Shown: positions 39,916 through 49,828, counted from the stretch's first letter. The stretch: DNA of 64,000 nt from Ignavibacteria bacterium (GCA_016710985.1 JADJTX010000020.1:1-64000); one strand, 5' to 3'. Notes: generated from the sequence alone by a model not told the origin. Numbers and translations: made by a program.

Positions 39916-40250
39916 AATTAACCAATCCACTGCAAATTAATCGTCCCTTCTTTCTACCCACATAGAAGCGTAAGACGCAAGTAAAAGCCTGCCACGAATT
40001 TCACGAATGATCACGAATCAATAAAATATTATCACAAATTTTTAAAGATAATTAACATAAATTTTTTTGCACACATAAGTACATCGTTAAGATGGATTTA
40101 GGAGCTGATTTAAACAGACTCGAACATTTAGGAGAGCAATGCTGAAATTCACTTTCAGACTTCACTATGTGTCAGTGTATTTATGTAATTTTGCTTTGAA
40201 AAATCATCAAAAAATTCTAAAACATCACAAAACATTCTGAAAAGTGATAA
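39916..40250. other. Spacer with half of a CACGAAT repeat
   Basis: No gene is visible. 39991-40019 holds a left arm of the CACGAAT family ('GCCACGAATTTCACGAATGA' and on), without a right arm. From about 40210 degenerate 21-bp units lead into the array that follows. Confidence 0.5.
39991..40019. repeat. Left arm of the CACGAAT inverted-repeat family
   Basis: 'GCCACGAATTTCACGAATGA' continues 'TCACGAATC'. The inverse of this arm occurs almost identically at 50000-50030. Confidence 0.65.
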
Positions 40251-40253
40251 AAA

Positions 40254-40463
40254 CACTTCCAAATGTCACACAAACATTTCCAAATGTCATTCAAACATTT
40301 CCAAATGTCACCCGAACATTTCCAAATGTCACTCAAACATTTCCAAATGTCATTCAAACATTTCCAAATGTCATTCAAACATTTCCAAATGTCATTCAAA
40401 CATTTCCAAATGTCACCCAAACATTTCCAAATGTCACCCAAACATTTCCAAATGTCCCAAGCG
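40254..40463. repeat. Ten-unit 21-bp tandem array with a palindromic core
   Basis: Ten units start at 40254 and every 21 bp to 40443. Each has the core ACATTTCCAAATGT, a dyad with 6-base arms, then TCA(C/T)(T/C)CAA. Degenerate units extend upstream to about 40210. Because 21 is a multiple of three, frames stay open on both strands; those peptides are not genes. The units are too short, and the variable part too small, for a CRISPR array. Confidence 0.92.
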
Positions 40464-40515
40464 CTTTAAAACGGGCTGATATTCAAGTCAGATCACTTTA
40501 GTATTCCACAATCTT

Positions 40516-40692
40516 TTGAAGTTTTTACCACTAAGGCACAAAGACACAAAGGTTTTCTGTTCAAAACAGAAACTCAAACTATATTTTATTGGCGGACTCA
40601 CTGACCGCGCAAGAAGAGCAAAGGTGCACGTGAAAAGAAAGTATGGATTTAATTCACAGGAATATACAGCGCTATCAAAGAAAAGATACTGA
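40516..40692 (+). CDS. Possible small basic protein
   Basis: One plus-strand frame from a TTG at 40516 gives 58 residues. The first part runs through a CACAAAG repeat arm; the second part reads 'LYFIGGLTDRARRAKVHVKR' then 'KYGFNSQEYTALSKKRY', a basic, protein-like ending. A rho-independent terminator follows 40 bases after the stop. I do not recognise the family. It could equally be the tail of a lost gene. The antisense frame (40488-40724) has no such character. Confidence 0.3.
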   Translation: MKFLPLRHKDTKVFCSKQKLKLYFIGGLTDRARRAKVHVKRKYGFNSQEYTALSKKRY

Positions 40693-40731
40693 GCAATGAT
40701 CAATGTGCAATGATCATTGAACAATATGTCG

Positions 40732-40763
40732 GCGTCAGGATGAAAAGTCCTGACGCTTTTTTA
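40732..40763 (+). terminator. Rho-independent terminator on the plus strand
   Basis: The stem GCGTCAGGA / TCCTGACGC with a seven-base loop is followed by TTTTTT. The only plus-strand candidate upstream is the small basic reading frame ending at 40692. Confidence 0.8.
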
Positions 40764-40780
40764 CTTTCTTCTTACTAACA

Positions 40781-40831
40781 TTTGACCTCTGACATCTGAC
40801 GTCTCACGTCTGACGTTTCACATCTCACGTT
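40781..40831. repeat. Iterated CTGACGTCTCACGT words
   Basis: Words such as GACATCTGAC, GTCTCACGTC and TGACGTTTCA are repeated head to tail. They overlap the last codons of the antiporter gene, whose final residues come from the repeat. Confidence 0.5.
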
Positions 40832-42901
40832 TTATCCCCGGATCCTTAGGAAAAAGTCTGCTTGTTTTTTGATTATTTGCTTCAGAGCTGAGCAAGTTTT
40901 TTGCAGCGTCAAGCTGTTCCCTGTAGCCGAGCAGTAATAGATTATCTCCTTCAAAGAGCTCTTCATCTGAGTCAGGATTTACGATTCTTTCGCCGTTCCT
41001 GTCAATTCCAATTATGCTTGCGCCTGTTTCGGAACGTAGCTTTAATTCAGATATCAGTTTCTTTACACCGATTGTCTTTGGTTCAACTGTAACTGATTCA
41101 AGCTTTACATCTTCAAGTATGGGATGATCTGCTATCGAATTAACTTCAGGTTTATGAAGCGGATCGGCAGGCTGAAGAAATGTTTCCTGCAATGCGCCCT
41201 GAGCTTTGGCATAGATCTTTACCGAACTGCGGAACATAAAATACCCGGAGATCGCAACTAATACTATCGAAAGTATGAGAAGATTCGATGACGGCAGCAG
41301 AGTAGAGCTGAGAAGAATAATGATCACAATTAAAACCAGTGAACCTCCTATGAAGATAGTATTTGATACAACTGCATGCATTGTATTTTTCTTGATATAT
41401 CAGCATCTGAAGTACTAAGCTCTGCAATGACCATTGATGCAGCAAGAGTTTTTCGCCAGACGGCAAATATAAGAGGAAAACTTATCAGCATTGCCGCAAA
41501 CCAGAGAATTGCCTTTGTTATCTCTATTCCTGTAATGTATTCTCCGATAAATAATTTTATTTTCTCATTGAGGAAAACAAACGCAATGAAGATACCCGTG
41601 ATGATCAGAAGGTTCAGACATATCTGCAGAAAGATTCTCCGCAGTATCATTCTGCCTGCGTGGTTAGGACCTTCTTTCGAAGGTTTATTGACCCAAAGAT
41701 AATATGCTTCCATTGTTCTTATCAGAGAACGCGGCGCATGCTTTTCAAAGAATTTTGAAAAACTATCAGAACTGTTGATCAGATATGGCGTGGTTAAAGT
41801 TGTCAATGCTGAAACAGCGACAGTAATAGGATAAATAAAACCATCTGTAACATTGAGCGTTAATCCCAGCGCGGCAATAATAAAAGAGAACTCCCCTATT
41901 TGTGAAAGCCCCATTCCGACTTTTAAAGAAGTCTTTGTATCATTTCCTGCTAAGAGACTTCCCAGTGAACAGGAAAATACTTTGCCTGCTATTACTACGA
42001 GTGAGATTGCAATGATAGGAACAATGTACTCAATGATGATAACCGGATCAATAATAAGTCCGATTGAGACAAAGAACACCGCACTGAAAAGATCACGCAC
42101 CGGGAACATTATGACTTCCACTTTATGTATCTGCCTTGCTTCGGCTATTATTGCGCCTATCAGGAATGCTCCGAGAGCTACACTGTATCCTAATTTAACA
42201 GTAAGAAAAGAAACTCCGAAACACAGACCGACAACCGTGATCAAAAGCATTTCATTACTTTTGAATTTCGACACATAATTCAAAAGCCGCGGCACCAAGA
42301 TCAAACCCGAGACAAGGAGAATCCCCATGAATGCTGCTAAGTTAAGTATTATAACACTAATGTCTTTAAAGGCAAACTCACCTGTTGTCGCAAATCCGGA
42401 TAACAGAGCAATGAGTAATATTGCAAGTATGTCTTCAATTATTAAAACACCAAAGATCAGCTGTGCAAACTTTTCACGAGTCTTTCCTTCAAGTGCTTTT
42501 ATGATAATTGTCGTAGATGAAATGGAAAGTATTGCCCCGAGGAAAATACTATTCATATGACTCCATCCGAATAACTGTCCAAGCCCGTATCCTGCCCAGA
42601 TCATTACAAATATTTCCAGTGAAGCAGCTACAACAGCAGTCGAACCGACTTCCTTAAGTTTTCTCAGACTGAATTCCAGTCCAAGAGAAAACATAAGAAA
42701 TATTACACCCAATTCTGCAAGCGTTTCAATTGTCTTCTCATCACCTATTAAAGTGAAGGGAGGAGTATGCGGACCGATGACAACTCCTGCAAGTATATAC
42801 CCCAGCACAACCGGCTGTTTCAGCTGACGAAAGAGAATAGTTGCCAGTCCCGCAGCTATCATAACAACTGCGAGATCCTGAAGAAAGAGTATATGATGCA
42901 T
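40818..42901 (-). CDS. CPA2-family cation:proton antiporter with RCK_C domain, one frameshift
   Basis: A membrane protein of the KefB/KhtU type that exchanges K+ or Na+ for H+. The start 'MHHILFLQDLAVVMIAAGLA' leads into about twelve membrane segments with 'PVVLGYILAGVVIGPHTPPF', 'IFLMFSLGLEFSLRKLKEVG' and 'FLGAILSISSTTIIIKALEG', all typical. A further set of hydrophobic segments follows. The frame breaks at an A run near 41385; adding one A joins 'ADISRK' to 'NTMHAVVSNTIFIGG'. The C-terminus has an RCK_C (TrkA-C) domain ('SIIGIDRNGERIVNPDSDEE', 'GDNLLLLGYREQL'). No TrkA-N nucleotide-binding domain is seen. Joined length is about 694 residues. The open parts are 41348-42901 and 40818-41381. 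Confidence 0.9.
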
Positions 42902-43150
42902 TAAATGGATTTATTTACAAATGAATTGAATATTGCAAAATACCTTAATCTGTTAAGAGTAAAAAGTATAATATAAACTCATAAGACATTTTCTTATTCT
43001 GTTCAAAATGCTAAAACCTTTTTAATCTGTGATCAACTGTGTAATCCTGTGAGATATCATATCTTTAATCAAATAATTCAGGGCTGGATTCTAATTATAA
43101 AAGGATTTTACATATAAACTTTAAATCTTAAGTTGCACTGAATATTTGTC

Positions 43151-43822
43151 ATGCTTTCATCATAATCACAGGAGCGACCTGAATGGTCGGAGAAGGAGTT
43201 TTACACGAATGTCTGAATGATCCTGATGTGGAGAAAGTACTTATCATTAACAGAAAGCCGTCCGGAGTATCTAATACTAAGTTAAATGAAATTATTCACA
43301 AGGATTTCTTTGCTCTTACAGCAATTGAAAGCCAGTTAAAGGATTACAATGCCTGCTTCTTCTGCCTTGGCGTTTCATCTGTCGGGATGAAAGAAGAAGA
43401 GTATTTTAAACTGACTTATGAGCTTACAATGAATTTTGCAAAGTCTCTTGTAAAACTGAATCCGGAAATGAGCTTCTGTTATATATCGGGAGTTGGCACT
43501 GACAGCAGTGAAAAGGGAAAAATGATGTGGGCACGTGTAAAGGGAAAAACTGAAAATGATCTGATGAAATTACATTTTAAAAAAGTATATGCATTCAGAC
43601 CGGGCTATCTGCATCCCGAAAGCGGAATGAAGAATACTTTTAAGCTATTATAAATATTTTTCATGGCTCTATCCTGTAATGCGCAAGCTGTTTCCGGGAC
43701 ATGTGACTACTTTGAAAGAACTTGCGCTGGCAATGATCAATGCAGTGAAAAGAGGATATGTCAGACAGATTATTGAAGTTAAAGATATAGTACAATTGTC
43801 AAAAGAGGTAAAGATATTTTAA
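43151..43822 (+). pseudogene. NAD(P)-binding epimerase-like (atypical SDR) protein, broken
   Basis: Reconstructed start 'M-AFIIITGAT' at 43151 is followed by an in-frame TGA (43180-43182) where the family has Gly in the nucleotide-binding motif TGATGMVGEG. The body is 'VLHECLNDPDVEKVLIINRK', 'YNACFFCLGVSSVGMKEEEY', 'SFCYISGVGTDSSEKGKMMW', 'KVYAFRPGYLHPE', as in small SDR proteins of the NAD-dependent epimerase type. A one-base shift near 43640 then continues 'KYFSWLYPVMRKLFPGHVTT' to a stop at 43822. The open piece is 43183-43653. Substrate unknown. Two or three independent lesions suggest real decay or poor local sequence. Confidence 0.75.
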
Positions 43823-43839
43823 CTATTTAGTTCATCTTT

Positions 43840-44004
43840 ACCACAGAGGCGCAGAGAGCACAGAGATACACAGAGATTATTTTTTCTTTAAGCAGTTTCA
43901 TAGGAATGTTAAATACATAAACTTTGCTTAATCATAATAGAAGTAAATTTTAGTTAAATAAAGATTTTCTCTGTGAAACTCTGTGCTCTCTGCGCCTCTG
44001 TGGT
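43840..44004. repeat. CACAGAG-family inverted repeat, best-preserved copy
   Basis: Left arm 'ACCACAGAGGCGCAGAGAGC' with 'ACAGAGATACACAGAG', about 85-bp AT spacer, right arm 'CTCTGTGAAACTCTGTG' and 'CTCTCTGCGCCTCTGTGGT'. The arms are nearly complementary over about 40 bases. Confidence 0.85.
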
Positions 44005-44046
44005 GAATTACTCAAAACTATTAGAAAACTTAATAAATAATACAAG

Positions 44047-44721
44047 ATGAAGTTCAATTCCGAACAATTTTATTCAGTAATAAAAATAATCACCTTAACA
44101 CTGTTTATGAATTTTATAATAACCAATTCATCTGCAGCTCAATCCTATTCTGATGTTGCGGGGGAATATTCTTTAAAAGGCATTCCGGAAATGGCAGCAG
44201 GATTCAGGTTTAATGAAGACAGTACGTTTCAGTTCTATTACATTTACGGAGCTGCAGATCGCTCAGCTCACGGAAAGTATACGCTTATTGATGGCAGAAT
44301 AATTTTAAAGAGTTCAAAATCTGCCGGTAATGATTTTACTTTAAGTAAAGAATTAAAATCAGGAAATGGTTTTACTGTCAGTATTGCAGATTCAAACAAA
44401 CTTTTAATAAAGGATATCGTTTGTTTTTTCATAAGCGGTACGGATACTTTTTTAGTTCAGACAAATGCTGAGGGAATTGCAAATGCGGAAATAAAAGAGT
44501 GTGATAAAATTCTGATCATACATTCTTTTTATCCGGACATACCAACGGTTATTAATGTCAAAGATGAAGAGAATAATTATTTTGAATTAACGCTTAATCA
44601 GTCTTTAGCAGAAGTTGCATTCGATGATGCTGTGATTGAATTTGATAAGGAAAATGGCGAAACAATACTTTTGGATAATACTTATTTGTTCTCTAAAAAG
44701 GTGAGTTTTGTAAAGAAATAG
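44047..44721 (+). CDS. Exported hypothetical protein
   Basis: A 224-residue protein with a signal peptide ('IKIITLTLFMNFIITNSSAA', then Q). The mature part starts 'DVAGEYSLKGIPEMAAGFRF' and 'STFQFYYIYGAADRSAHGKY', a lipocalin-like or small beta-barrel pattern seen in exported Bacteroidota proteins that sense or bind small ligands. I know no function. No catalytic motif or sorting domain is visible. The plan (signal peptide, then a 'G.Y' beta segment) is similar to that of the exported protein at 48974, but the sequences are not obviously homologous. Confidence 0.7.
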   Translation: MKFNSEQFYSVIKIITLTLFMNFIITNSSAAQSYSDVAGEYSLKGIPEMAAGFRFNEDSTFQFYYIYGAADRSAHGKYTLIDGRIILKSSKSAGNDFTLSKELKSGNGFTVSIADSNKLLIKDIVCFFISGTDTFLVQTNAEGIANAEIKECDKILIIHSFYPDIPTVINVKDEENNYFELTLNQSLAEVAFDDAVIEFDKENGETILLDNTYLFSKKVSFVKK

Positions 44722-44724
44722 ATT

Positions 44725-44850
44725 CCGCGACAAATTACACTAATTAGCACGAAATATTTACCGGCTCAATTCTACTGCCCCTGCATATTAAATTATATTT
44801 CTTGTTAAGTAGATTTAAAATTCGTGTGACTAGTAAAATTCGTGGCTGTC
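44725..44850. repeat. CACGAAT-family inverted repeat
   Basis: The left arm 'CGCGACAAATTACACTAATT' is degenerate and followed by AGCACGAAAT; the right arm is 'AAATTCGTGTGACTAG' and 'AAAATTCGTGGCTGTC'. It lies between two plus-strand genes. Confidence 0.65.
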
Positions 44851-44898
44851 TTTTTTCTTTTAAAGTTACAGAACAGCAAATAGGAAATTATTATTGTT

Positions 44899-45408
44899 AT
44901 GAACATTATTACAACTGAGCGCCTGACTCTTTCACATGTCTCATCGGAAGATGCGGAATTCATACTTGAACTTCTGAATACACCGGGATGGATAGAGTTC
45001 ATTGGTAACAAAAACGTTAAGACTTTACCTGATGCTGAAAATTACATTCAGAGAGTGCTAATAAAGAGCTATGAAGAGTTTGGTTTCGGTCTTTATTTAG
45101 TAAAATTAAAAGCCGGAAATATTCCAATCGGAATTTGCGGTTTGATCAAAAGAAAAGCTCTTGAAGATGTTGACATTGGTTTTGCCGTTCTCCCCTCTTA
45201 TTCAGGAAAAGGATATGCATATGAATCTGCAGCGGCTACATTGAGTTTTGCTAAAACAGAATTCGGATTGAAAAAGATCGCAGCAATTACAAACAAAGAT
45301 AATGTCAGTTCCATCAGACTTCTTGAAAAGATTGGTTTGAAATTTGAGAAGACAATTATTTTTCCCGGAGAAGAAAAAGAGCTGATGCTGTTTGCAACAA
45401 GCCTGTAA
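44899..45408 (+). CDS. GNAT family N-acetyltransferase (RimJ/RimL type)
   Basis: A 169-residue acetyltransferase. It opens 'MNIITTERLTLSHVSSEDAE', has 'GICGLIKRKALEDVDIGFAV', the acetyl-CoA loop 'YSGKGYAYESAAATLSFA' and the late motif 'NKDNVSSIRLLEKIGLKFE'. All are standard for the RimJ/RimL-like subgroup that acetylates protein N-termini or small molecules; the target is unknown. The gene is complete and has no operon partner. Confidence 0.92.
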   Translation: MNIITTERLTLSHVSSEDAEFILELLNTPGWIEFIGNKNVKTLPDAENYIQRVLIKSYEEFGFGLYLVKLKAGNIPIGICGLIKRKALEDVDIGFAVLPSYSGKGYAYESAAATLSFAKTEFGLKKIAAITNKDNVSSIRLLEKIGLKFEKTIIFPGEEKELMLFATSL

Positions 45409-45540
45409 TCATAATTTATAATTACCCTTCTCAGCAATTGAATGAATTGCAAGATCATCAGAATTGTTTTGATAAAGCTGTATCAGTAAAGGTTCAGCTG
45501 CGAACTGATTAAAAGATATCTAATCATGCAAACATAAATA

Positions 45541-45663
45541 TTTTCTCACAGATTGTCACAGATTTTCCCGGATACAAAATAAAACATTTAGCAAGTTGGT
45601 TCAAAAGTATTGAGATTACATTAGCGATTTAAATCTGTGAAAATCTGTGTGATCTGTGAGAGA
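45541..45663. repeat. CACAGATT-family inverted repeat, copy at 45.5 kb
   Basis: Left arm 'TCTCACAGATTGTCACAGAT', ~70-bp spacer, right arm 'AATCTGTGAAAATCTGTGTG' then ATCTGTGAGAGA. It is the main feature of the gene-free stretch 45409-45828; otherwise that stretch holds only the promoter region of the next gene. Confidence 0.8.
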
Positions 45664-45828
45664 ACATATCTATAGTCATCCAGAATAACGGAATTATAAA
45701 AAAATCAAGCATTCATTGTTTTGAAACGATGTTATTTACTGCTGTAAAAAGAAAATATTAATTTATTGACAATAAAAAATAACTTAGCTAAGTTTTAACC
45801 AAATTTAAAAAACAGAAAAGGAGAAGCT

Positions 45829-47638
45829 ATGAAACTAAGATTCACTATTGCAGTTTTTGCCGTTTTATTTTTAATCGTCAGTCTTTCAAAGGCAGATGAT
45901 AAAATAAGAAGAGCTGACAGAACAAAATGGGTACAGCAAAATGAAAACCAGCCTAATTACACCCCCTACAGATATGATACAGAGCCGCAGGTTTTTATGA
46001 CACCTCCTCTTGATCCGGGTTTTCAAACAGATTCTTATATTATCGGACCTGAGATCCCGACAATGAACACAGGATTTTACGATTATAAAACAAATGGAGA
46101 ATCCAATCATTACATACAGGTTGATCCGCTGGATCCGGCACTTTTACATGCTGTGGATGTTCAGTCAGATACGCTTGACGCTGCAGGCACAACCACAAGA
46201 AGAACCTATTATACAGTTTCTTCTGACGGCGGAGCAACCTGGACGCAATTTGGTCAGGTTCCAACAGTACGTTCAGGGTTTTCAGTTTTAAAACTGTTAG
46301 AAGGCAAAGCTATAGTAGTTAATCACGCAGTGATCACCGGAACACTCCCAAATACAAATCTTTACGAAGATGTTGCACCACAGGGAGGTGCTTTTAATCA
46401 ATTTCTCGGAAATACTCCAACAGGTATATGGCCGCAGCTTGCAATTCTAAGCAACGGGAATGCAATTATTCTTTCAAGACCGCAGCATATTACAGGAGCC
46501 GACAATCCCGATACACTTTTTTATCAGTTCTGGGACGGAACGGCTATGGGTCCAAAAAGTATAGCGTATATTTCAACACCACCTTACGTGGGACTTACTA
46601 CTGTCGGAAGCAACATGGTTTTTAATGTAGCTACTAACGGTGCAGGACGTATTACAATGGTAATAAACAGTGTAAACGAAGATGATACACTTGGATCAAA
46701 CCAGCTTAAGCAAATTACCTCAACCGATAACGGCATTACATGGAGTCCGGTTCAGGTGATATATTCTCCTTCAATTGTTGGTGTAGATACATTTACTGTT
46801 GCCGGCGGCACTGACCTGACTTACAAACAGAACACAAATGAATGGTATTATTCTTTTGTAGAAACAAAGAACGGTCTGTTCTCAGAAGGAAGGATCAGAG
46901 TAATAAAGAGTGACGGAACAATTTCTACAATGGTAAACGCATCTGAAGTTAATGCAACTTCCTCCTTCAATATTGGAATGGCATTTGTCTTTTCACTTGA
47001 TCAGCCGGCATTAGGATGGTCTTCCGACGGAAACGTACTATTTTGTACTTATGCTGTTGTGAAACCGGACACAGGTTCAAGCGGATATAATTCACGTGAT
47101 ATTTATTATCAGAGATCAACTGACAATGGATTGACGTGGGGCACGCCGATTCAGATCACAAACACTCCTACAATTGATGAATGTTATCCTTCAGTATCTG
47201 ATTGGAATAAATCAAATCCATATGATCTGAATATTGTATACATGAAGGATCCGGGTGTCGGACCGGCATCATACAATGGAGTCAGTCCGCTGGCGCCTCC
47301 AAGCAGAAACCAGCAAATATACAGAAAAATATCTGAGGCGAATGTAATAGGAATCTCAGGCAGCCAGATAGATCTGAAAGACTACAGACTAAATCAGAAT
47401 TATCCGAATCCGTTCAATCCTTCTACAACCATCAGTTATAACCTTGTTAAAAACGGTTTCGTAAGTCTGAAAATTTATAATGTACTGGGCAAAGAAGTAA
47501 AAACTCTTGTAAATGAATTTCAGCAGGCAGGACAAAAAGAGATCAGCTTTAATGCTGCAGATCTGTCCAGCGGAGTTTACTTTACAGAATAAGTGCAGGA
47601 GAATTCTCTGATCTTAAAAGATGATGCTTATTAAATAA
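45829..47638 (+). CDS. Secreted sialidase-like propeller protein with T9SS sorting domain, frameshifted at the end
   Basis: A strong ribosome site (AAAAGGAGAAGCT) precedes 'MKLRFTIAVFAVLFLIVSLS', a signal peptide. The body carries BNR/Asp-box-like repeats ('VSSDGGATWTQFG', 'TSTDNGITWSPVQVI', 'RSTDNGLTWGTPIQI'), as in exo-sialidase-type propellers, but the Arg triad and Tyr/Glu pair of true sialidases are not evident. The T9SS domain 'LNQNYPNPFNPSTTI' and 'IYNVLGKEVKTLV' runs to 'SSGVYF'. The open frame stops at 47592. Two small indels restore 'YRISAGEFSDLKR' and 'MLIK' with stop at 47638. A terminator follows at once. Confidence 0.88.
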
Positions 47639-47660
47639 TTATTTTAATGTTCTGCAAATG

Positions 47661-47693
47661 AACCCTGTTAATTTCGTTTAACAGGGTTTTTTT
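47661..47693 (+). terminator. Rho-independent terminator
   Basis: The stem AACCCTGTTAA / TTTAACAGGGTT with a TTTCG loop region is followed by a T tract. It is 23 bp past the restored stop of the secreted sialidase-like gene. Confidence 0.88.
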
Positions 47694-47767
47694 ATACAGA
47701 AAATTCTGAAAAATAAATGATGAATGAAGTTAAGACTTTTTAGACATTCTCAAAACTTAAAAAATAC

Positions 47768-48064
<297 letters not shown>

Positions 48065-48078
48065 AAAATGTTTAAATA

Positions 48079-48630
48079 ATGATGGAGATCAGAAAACTAA
48101 CCGGGATGACTTTTGAAGAGTATCAGTCTCTAGGTCACGACGGATATTCTACAAATACGATTTATCAAATTATTACTGATGATAAAGATGGTGAAATATC
48201 TTTCACATTAAAGTTCAGGGAGCTGAATGAACCATTTGTCAAGACGTATCCTGTCAACAATGATTCAATACTGAACTATAATGATCTGATTTCGGAAGGA
48301 CTCTCACTTAGCGCTTTTGATGATAATGTGCTTACCGGAGTATTAGTTGCCTGCAGGCGTGAATGGAATAATTCTATTTGGATCGAATTCATTGAGGTGG
48401 CTGAAGCATACAGAAATAAGGGAATAGGAACACAACTTCTGACAAAGCTATACAATAATTTAAAAGGCAGCGGATTCAGAATCATAGAGCTTGAGACACA
48501 GAATACAAATATGCCTGCAATTAAGTTTTACCGGAAAAACGGATTTAACATAACCGGTTTAAACACGAAACTATATGACTTCCCCGGAAACAATGAGGAA
48601 ACTGCTCTTTACATGTCAAAAGATCTGTAG
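48079..48630 (+). CDS. GNAT N-acetyltransferase resembling streptothricin acetyltransferases
   Basis: A 183-residue GNAT protein. The central and C-terminal parts ('WNNSIWIEFIEVAEAYRNKG', 'IGTQLLTKLYNNL', 'IIELETQNTNMPAIKFYRKN', 'NNEETALYMSKDL') follow the layout of SatA/Sat-type streptothricin acetyltransferases: 'WN', 'IE.I.V...YRGKGI', 'LETQ..N.PA..FY.K.GF' and 'NETA.YM'. The resemblance covers generic GNAT motifs as well as the less common LETQ and ETALYM strings. Drug resistance should not be assumed. It is preceded by the damaged repeat at 47768-48064. The start MM at 48079 is natural. Confidence 0.8.
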   Translation: MMEIRKLTGMTFEEYQSLGHDGYSTNTIYQIITDDKDGEISFTLKFRELNEPFVKTYPVNNDSILNYNDLISEGLSLSAFDDNVLTGVLVACRREWNNSIWIEFIEVAEAYRNKGIGTQLLTKLYNNLKGSGFRIIELETQNTNMPAIKFYRKNGFNITGLNTKLYDFPGNNEETALYMSKDL

Positions 48631-48784
48631 AATAAATTTTATCTTTAATAATTACTTTAGATTTTCAGAGATCTCTCTTTCAATTAATAACTGAAGTTAA
48701 GCGAGTATTGAATCGTAATTTAAAAATCAATAAACTTATTTTTAGAAAATGAAATTACCACTGCATTTTAGACCTTCCGCAAGA

Positions 48785-48920
48785 GGTAGTCTCAAAACAC
48801 TTTATTAACCACGAAGTCACGAAGACACTAAGGAAAATGTTTTGTAAATAGAATGCTTTGTGCCTTTGTGTCTTAGTGGTTAAATAATATTTTTAGTTTT
48901 GAGACAGACTCTGCAAAGGA
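48785..48920. repeat. CACAAAG-family inverted repeat, opposite orientation
   Basis: 'GTAGTCTCAAAACACTTTAT', 'TAACCACGAAGTCACGAAG', 'TAAGGAAAATGTTTTG', the inverse arm 'CTTTGTGTCTTAGTGGTTAA' and the outer flank 'GTTTTGAGACAGACTC'. Compared with 6073-6456 the unit is reversed. The following 'GGAGGTGGTTATTGAA' matches the sequence after the copy at 27172. It fills most of the 343-bp gap 48631-48973. Confidence 0.75.
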
Positions 48921-48973
48921 GGTGGTTATTGAATCGAAAGTTACATATTGCATAACTTCAATAAACAATCATA

Positions 48974-49747
48974 ATGAAAACATTTAAAATTAAATCTTTA
49001 CTCATTGCAATTCCGGTATGTCTGCTGTCTTTGTTTTGCATTACTGACAATTGCCCGGCGGACAATGCAGACGGAATCACAGGACGATACATTAATATTT
49101 CCTTTCTGGAAAACATAGCCGACAGCATTGCAGGATCGATACCATTTTATTGTGTGGAAATGAATTTTGACGGTTCTGACAGCGCGGAGATCTTCAATGG
49201 GTTTGAAGAGTATAAGCTTTTATACGTGAAAGAAGGTGATGATTATATATTACAAAATGCAGCACAGGGAAATGATATGCCATTTATGATTGCCAATGAC
49301 AGTACGATAATACTTATTGATACAATTTGGACAGGCTCACCGGGAATGTCAGTGTTTCAAAAAGTAAACTCCAATGTCTTAATTAATAGTAACAAAAAGC
49401 ACGTCATCGATTATTTCATTAATGGATTCATGATTTCAGGAGACTATCAGTTATACAACTCAGATACTGCAGGCGGGTTTGTCAGTTTCAGGAATGACGG
49501 AAGCGTGACCGGTCTTGAAAATTTTACAACATATTTTATCTGCTATAGCGGGGATTGTGTCGGAGAAACAGAACCCATGTCAAATACGATCACATTCACT
49601 CGTATTAACAGAGAAACAGTGACTTATGCTTTCAGTATTAATAAAGATGACGGATTAATAGATATGTTCAACATTGCGCCTCCGGTCAAAGACATTAAAG
49701 GCGAGAGAGCAATTCTGGATAAGGCTTTTAGTCTTAAAAGAAAATAA
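48974..49747 (+). CDS. Exported hypothetical protein
   Basis: A 257-residue protein with an N-terminal signal ('FKIKSLLIAIPVCLLSLFCI', then 'TDNCPADNAD'). A Cys near the hydrophobic end makes a lipoprotein signal possible, but the lipobox is not clean. The mature part 'ITGRYINISFLENIADSIAG' onwards has a beta-rich pattern with two related halves ('IAGSIPFYCVEMNFDGSDSA' and 'GGFVSFRNDGSVTGLENFTT'). No known domain is recognised. It ends in the basic 'AFSLKRK'. Function unknown; the neighbours give no clue. Confidence 0.65.
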   Translation: MKTFKIKSLLIAIPVCLLSLFCITDNCPADNADGITGRYINISFLENIADSIAGSIPFYCVEMNFDGSDSAEIFNGFEEYKLLYVKEGDDYILQNAAQGNDMPFMIANDSTIILIDTIWTGSPGMSVFQKVNSNVLINSNKKHVIDYFINGFMISGDYQLYNSDTAGGFVSFRNDGSVTGLENFTTYFICYSGDCVGETEPMSNTITFTRINRETVTYAFSINKDDGLIDMFNIAPPVKDIKGERAILDKAFSLKRK

Positions 49748-49769
49748 ATCGCGCGATTTGTTGAACGGC

Positions 49770-49803
49770 TTCTCTCACAGATAACACAGATTTTTCACGG
49801 ATT
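49770..49803. repeat. Left arm of the CACAGATT family
   Basis: 'TCTCTCACAGATAACACAGA' then TTTTTCACGGATTT. No right arm is found before the element at 49829. Confidence 0.6.
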
Positions 49804-49828
49804 TATTTTTGAAATATTTCATTCAATA

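Noticed and set aside
40254..40463. CRISPR array
   Set aside because: The unit is 21 bp with only two or three variable bases; there are no spacers and no cas genes in the window.
40254..40463. Plasmid-type iteron origin
   Set aside because: The period and dyad fit, but no Rep or Par gene, DnaA-box cluster or AT-rich unwinding element is associated.
40217..40501. Open frames giving peptides of repeated 'TFPNVIQ', 'HFQMSFK' and 'NDIWKCL'
   Set aside because: They exist only because the DNA repeat is 21 bp, a multiple of three, so every frame stays open. All frames on both strands are open alike, with no ribosome site.
48079..48630. Confirmed antibiotic-resistance gene
   Set aside because: Resemblance to streptothricin acetyltransferases includes generic GNAT motifs; substrate cannot be inferred from these strings alone.
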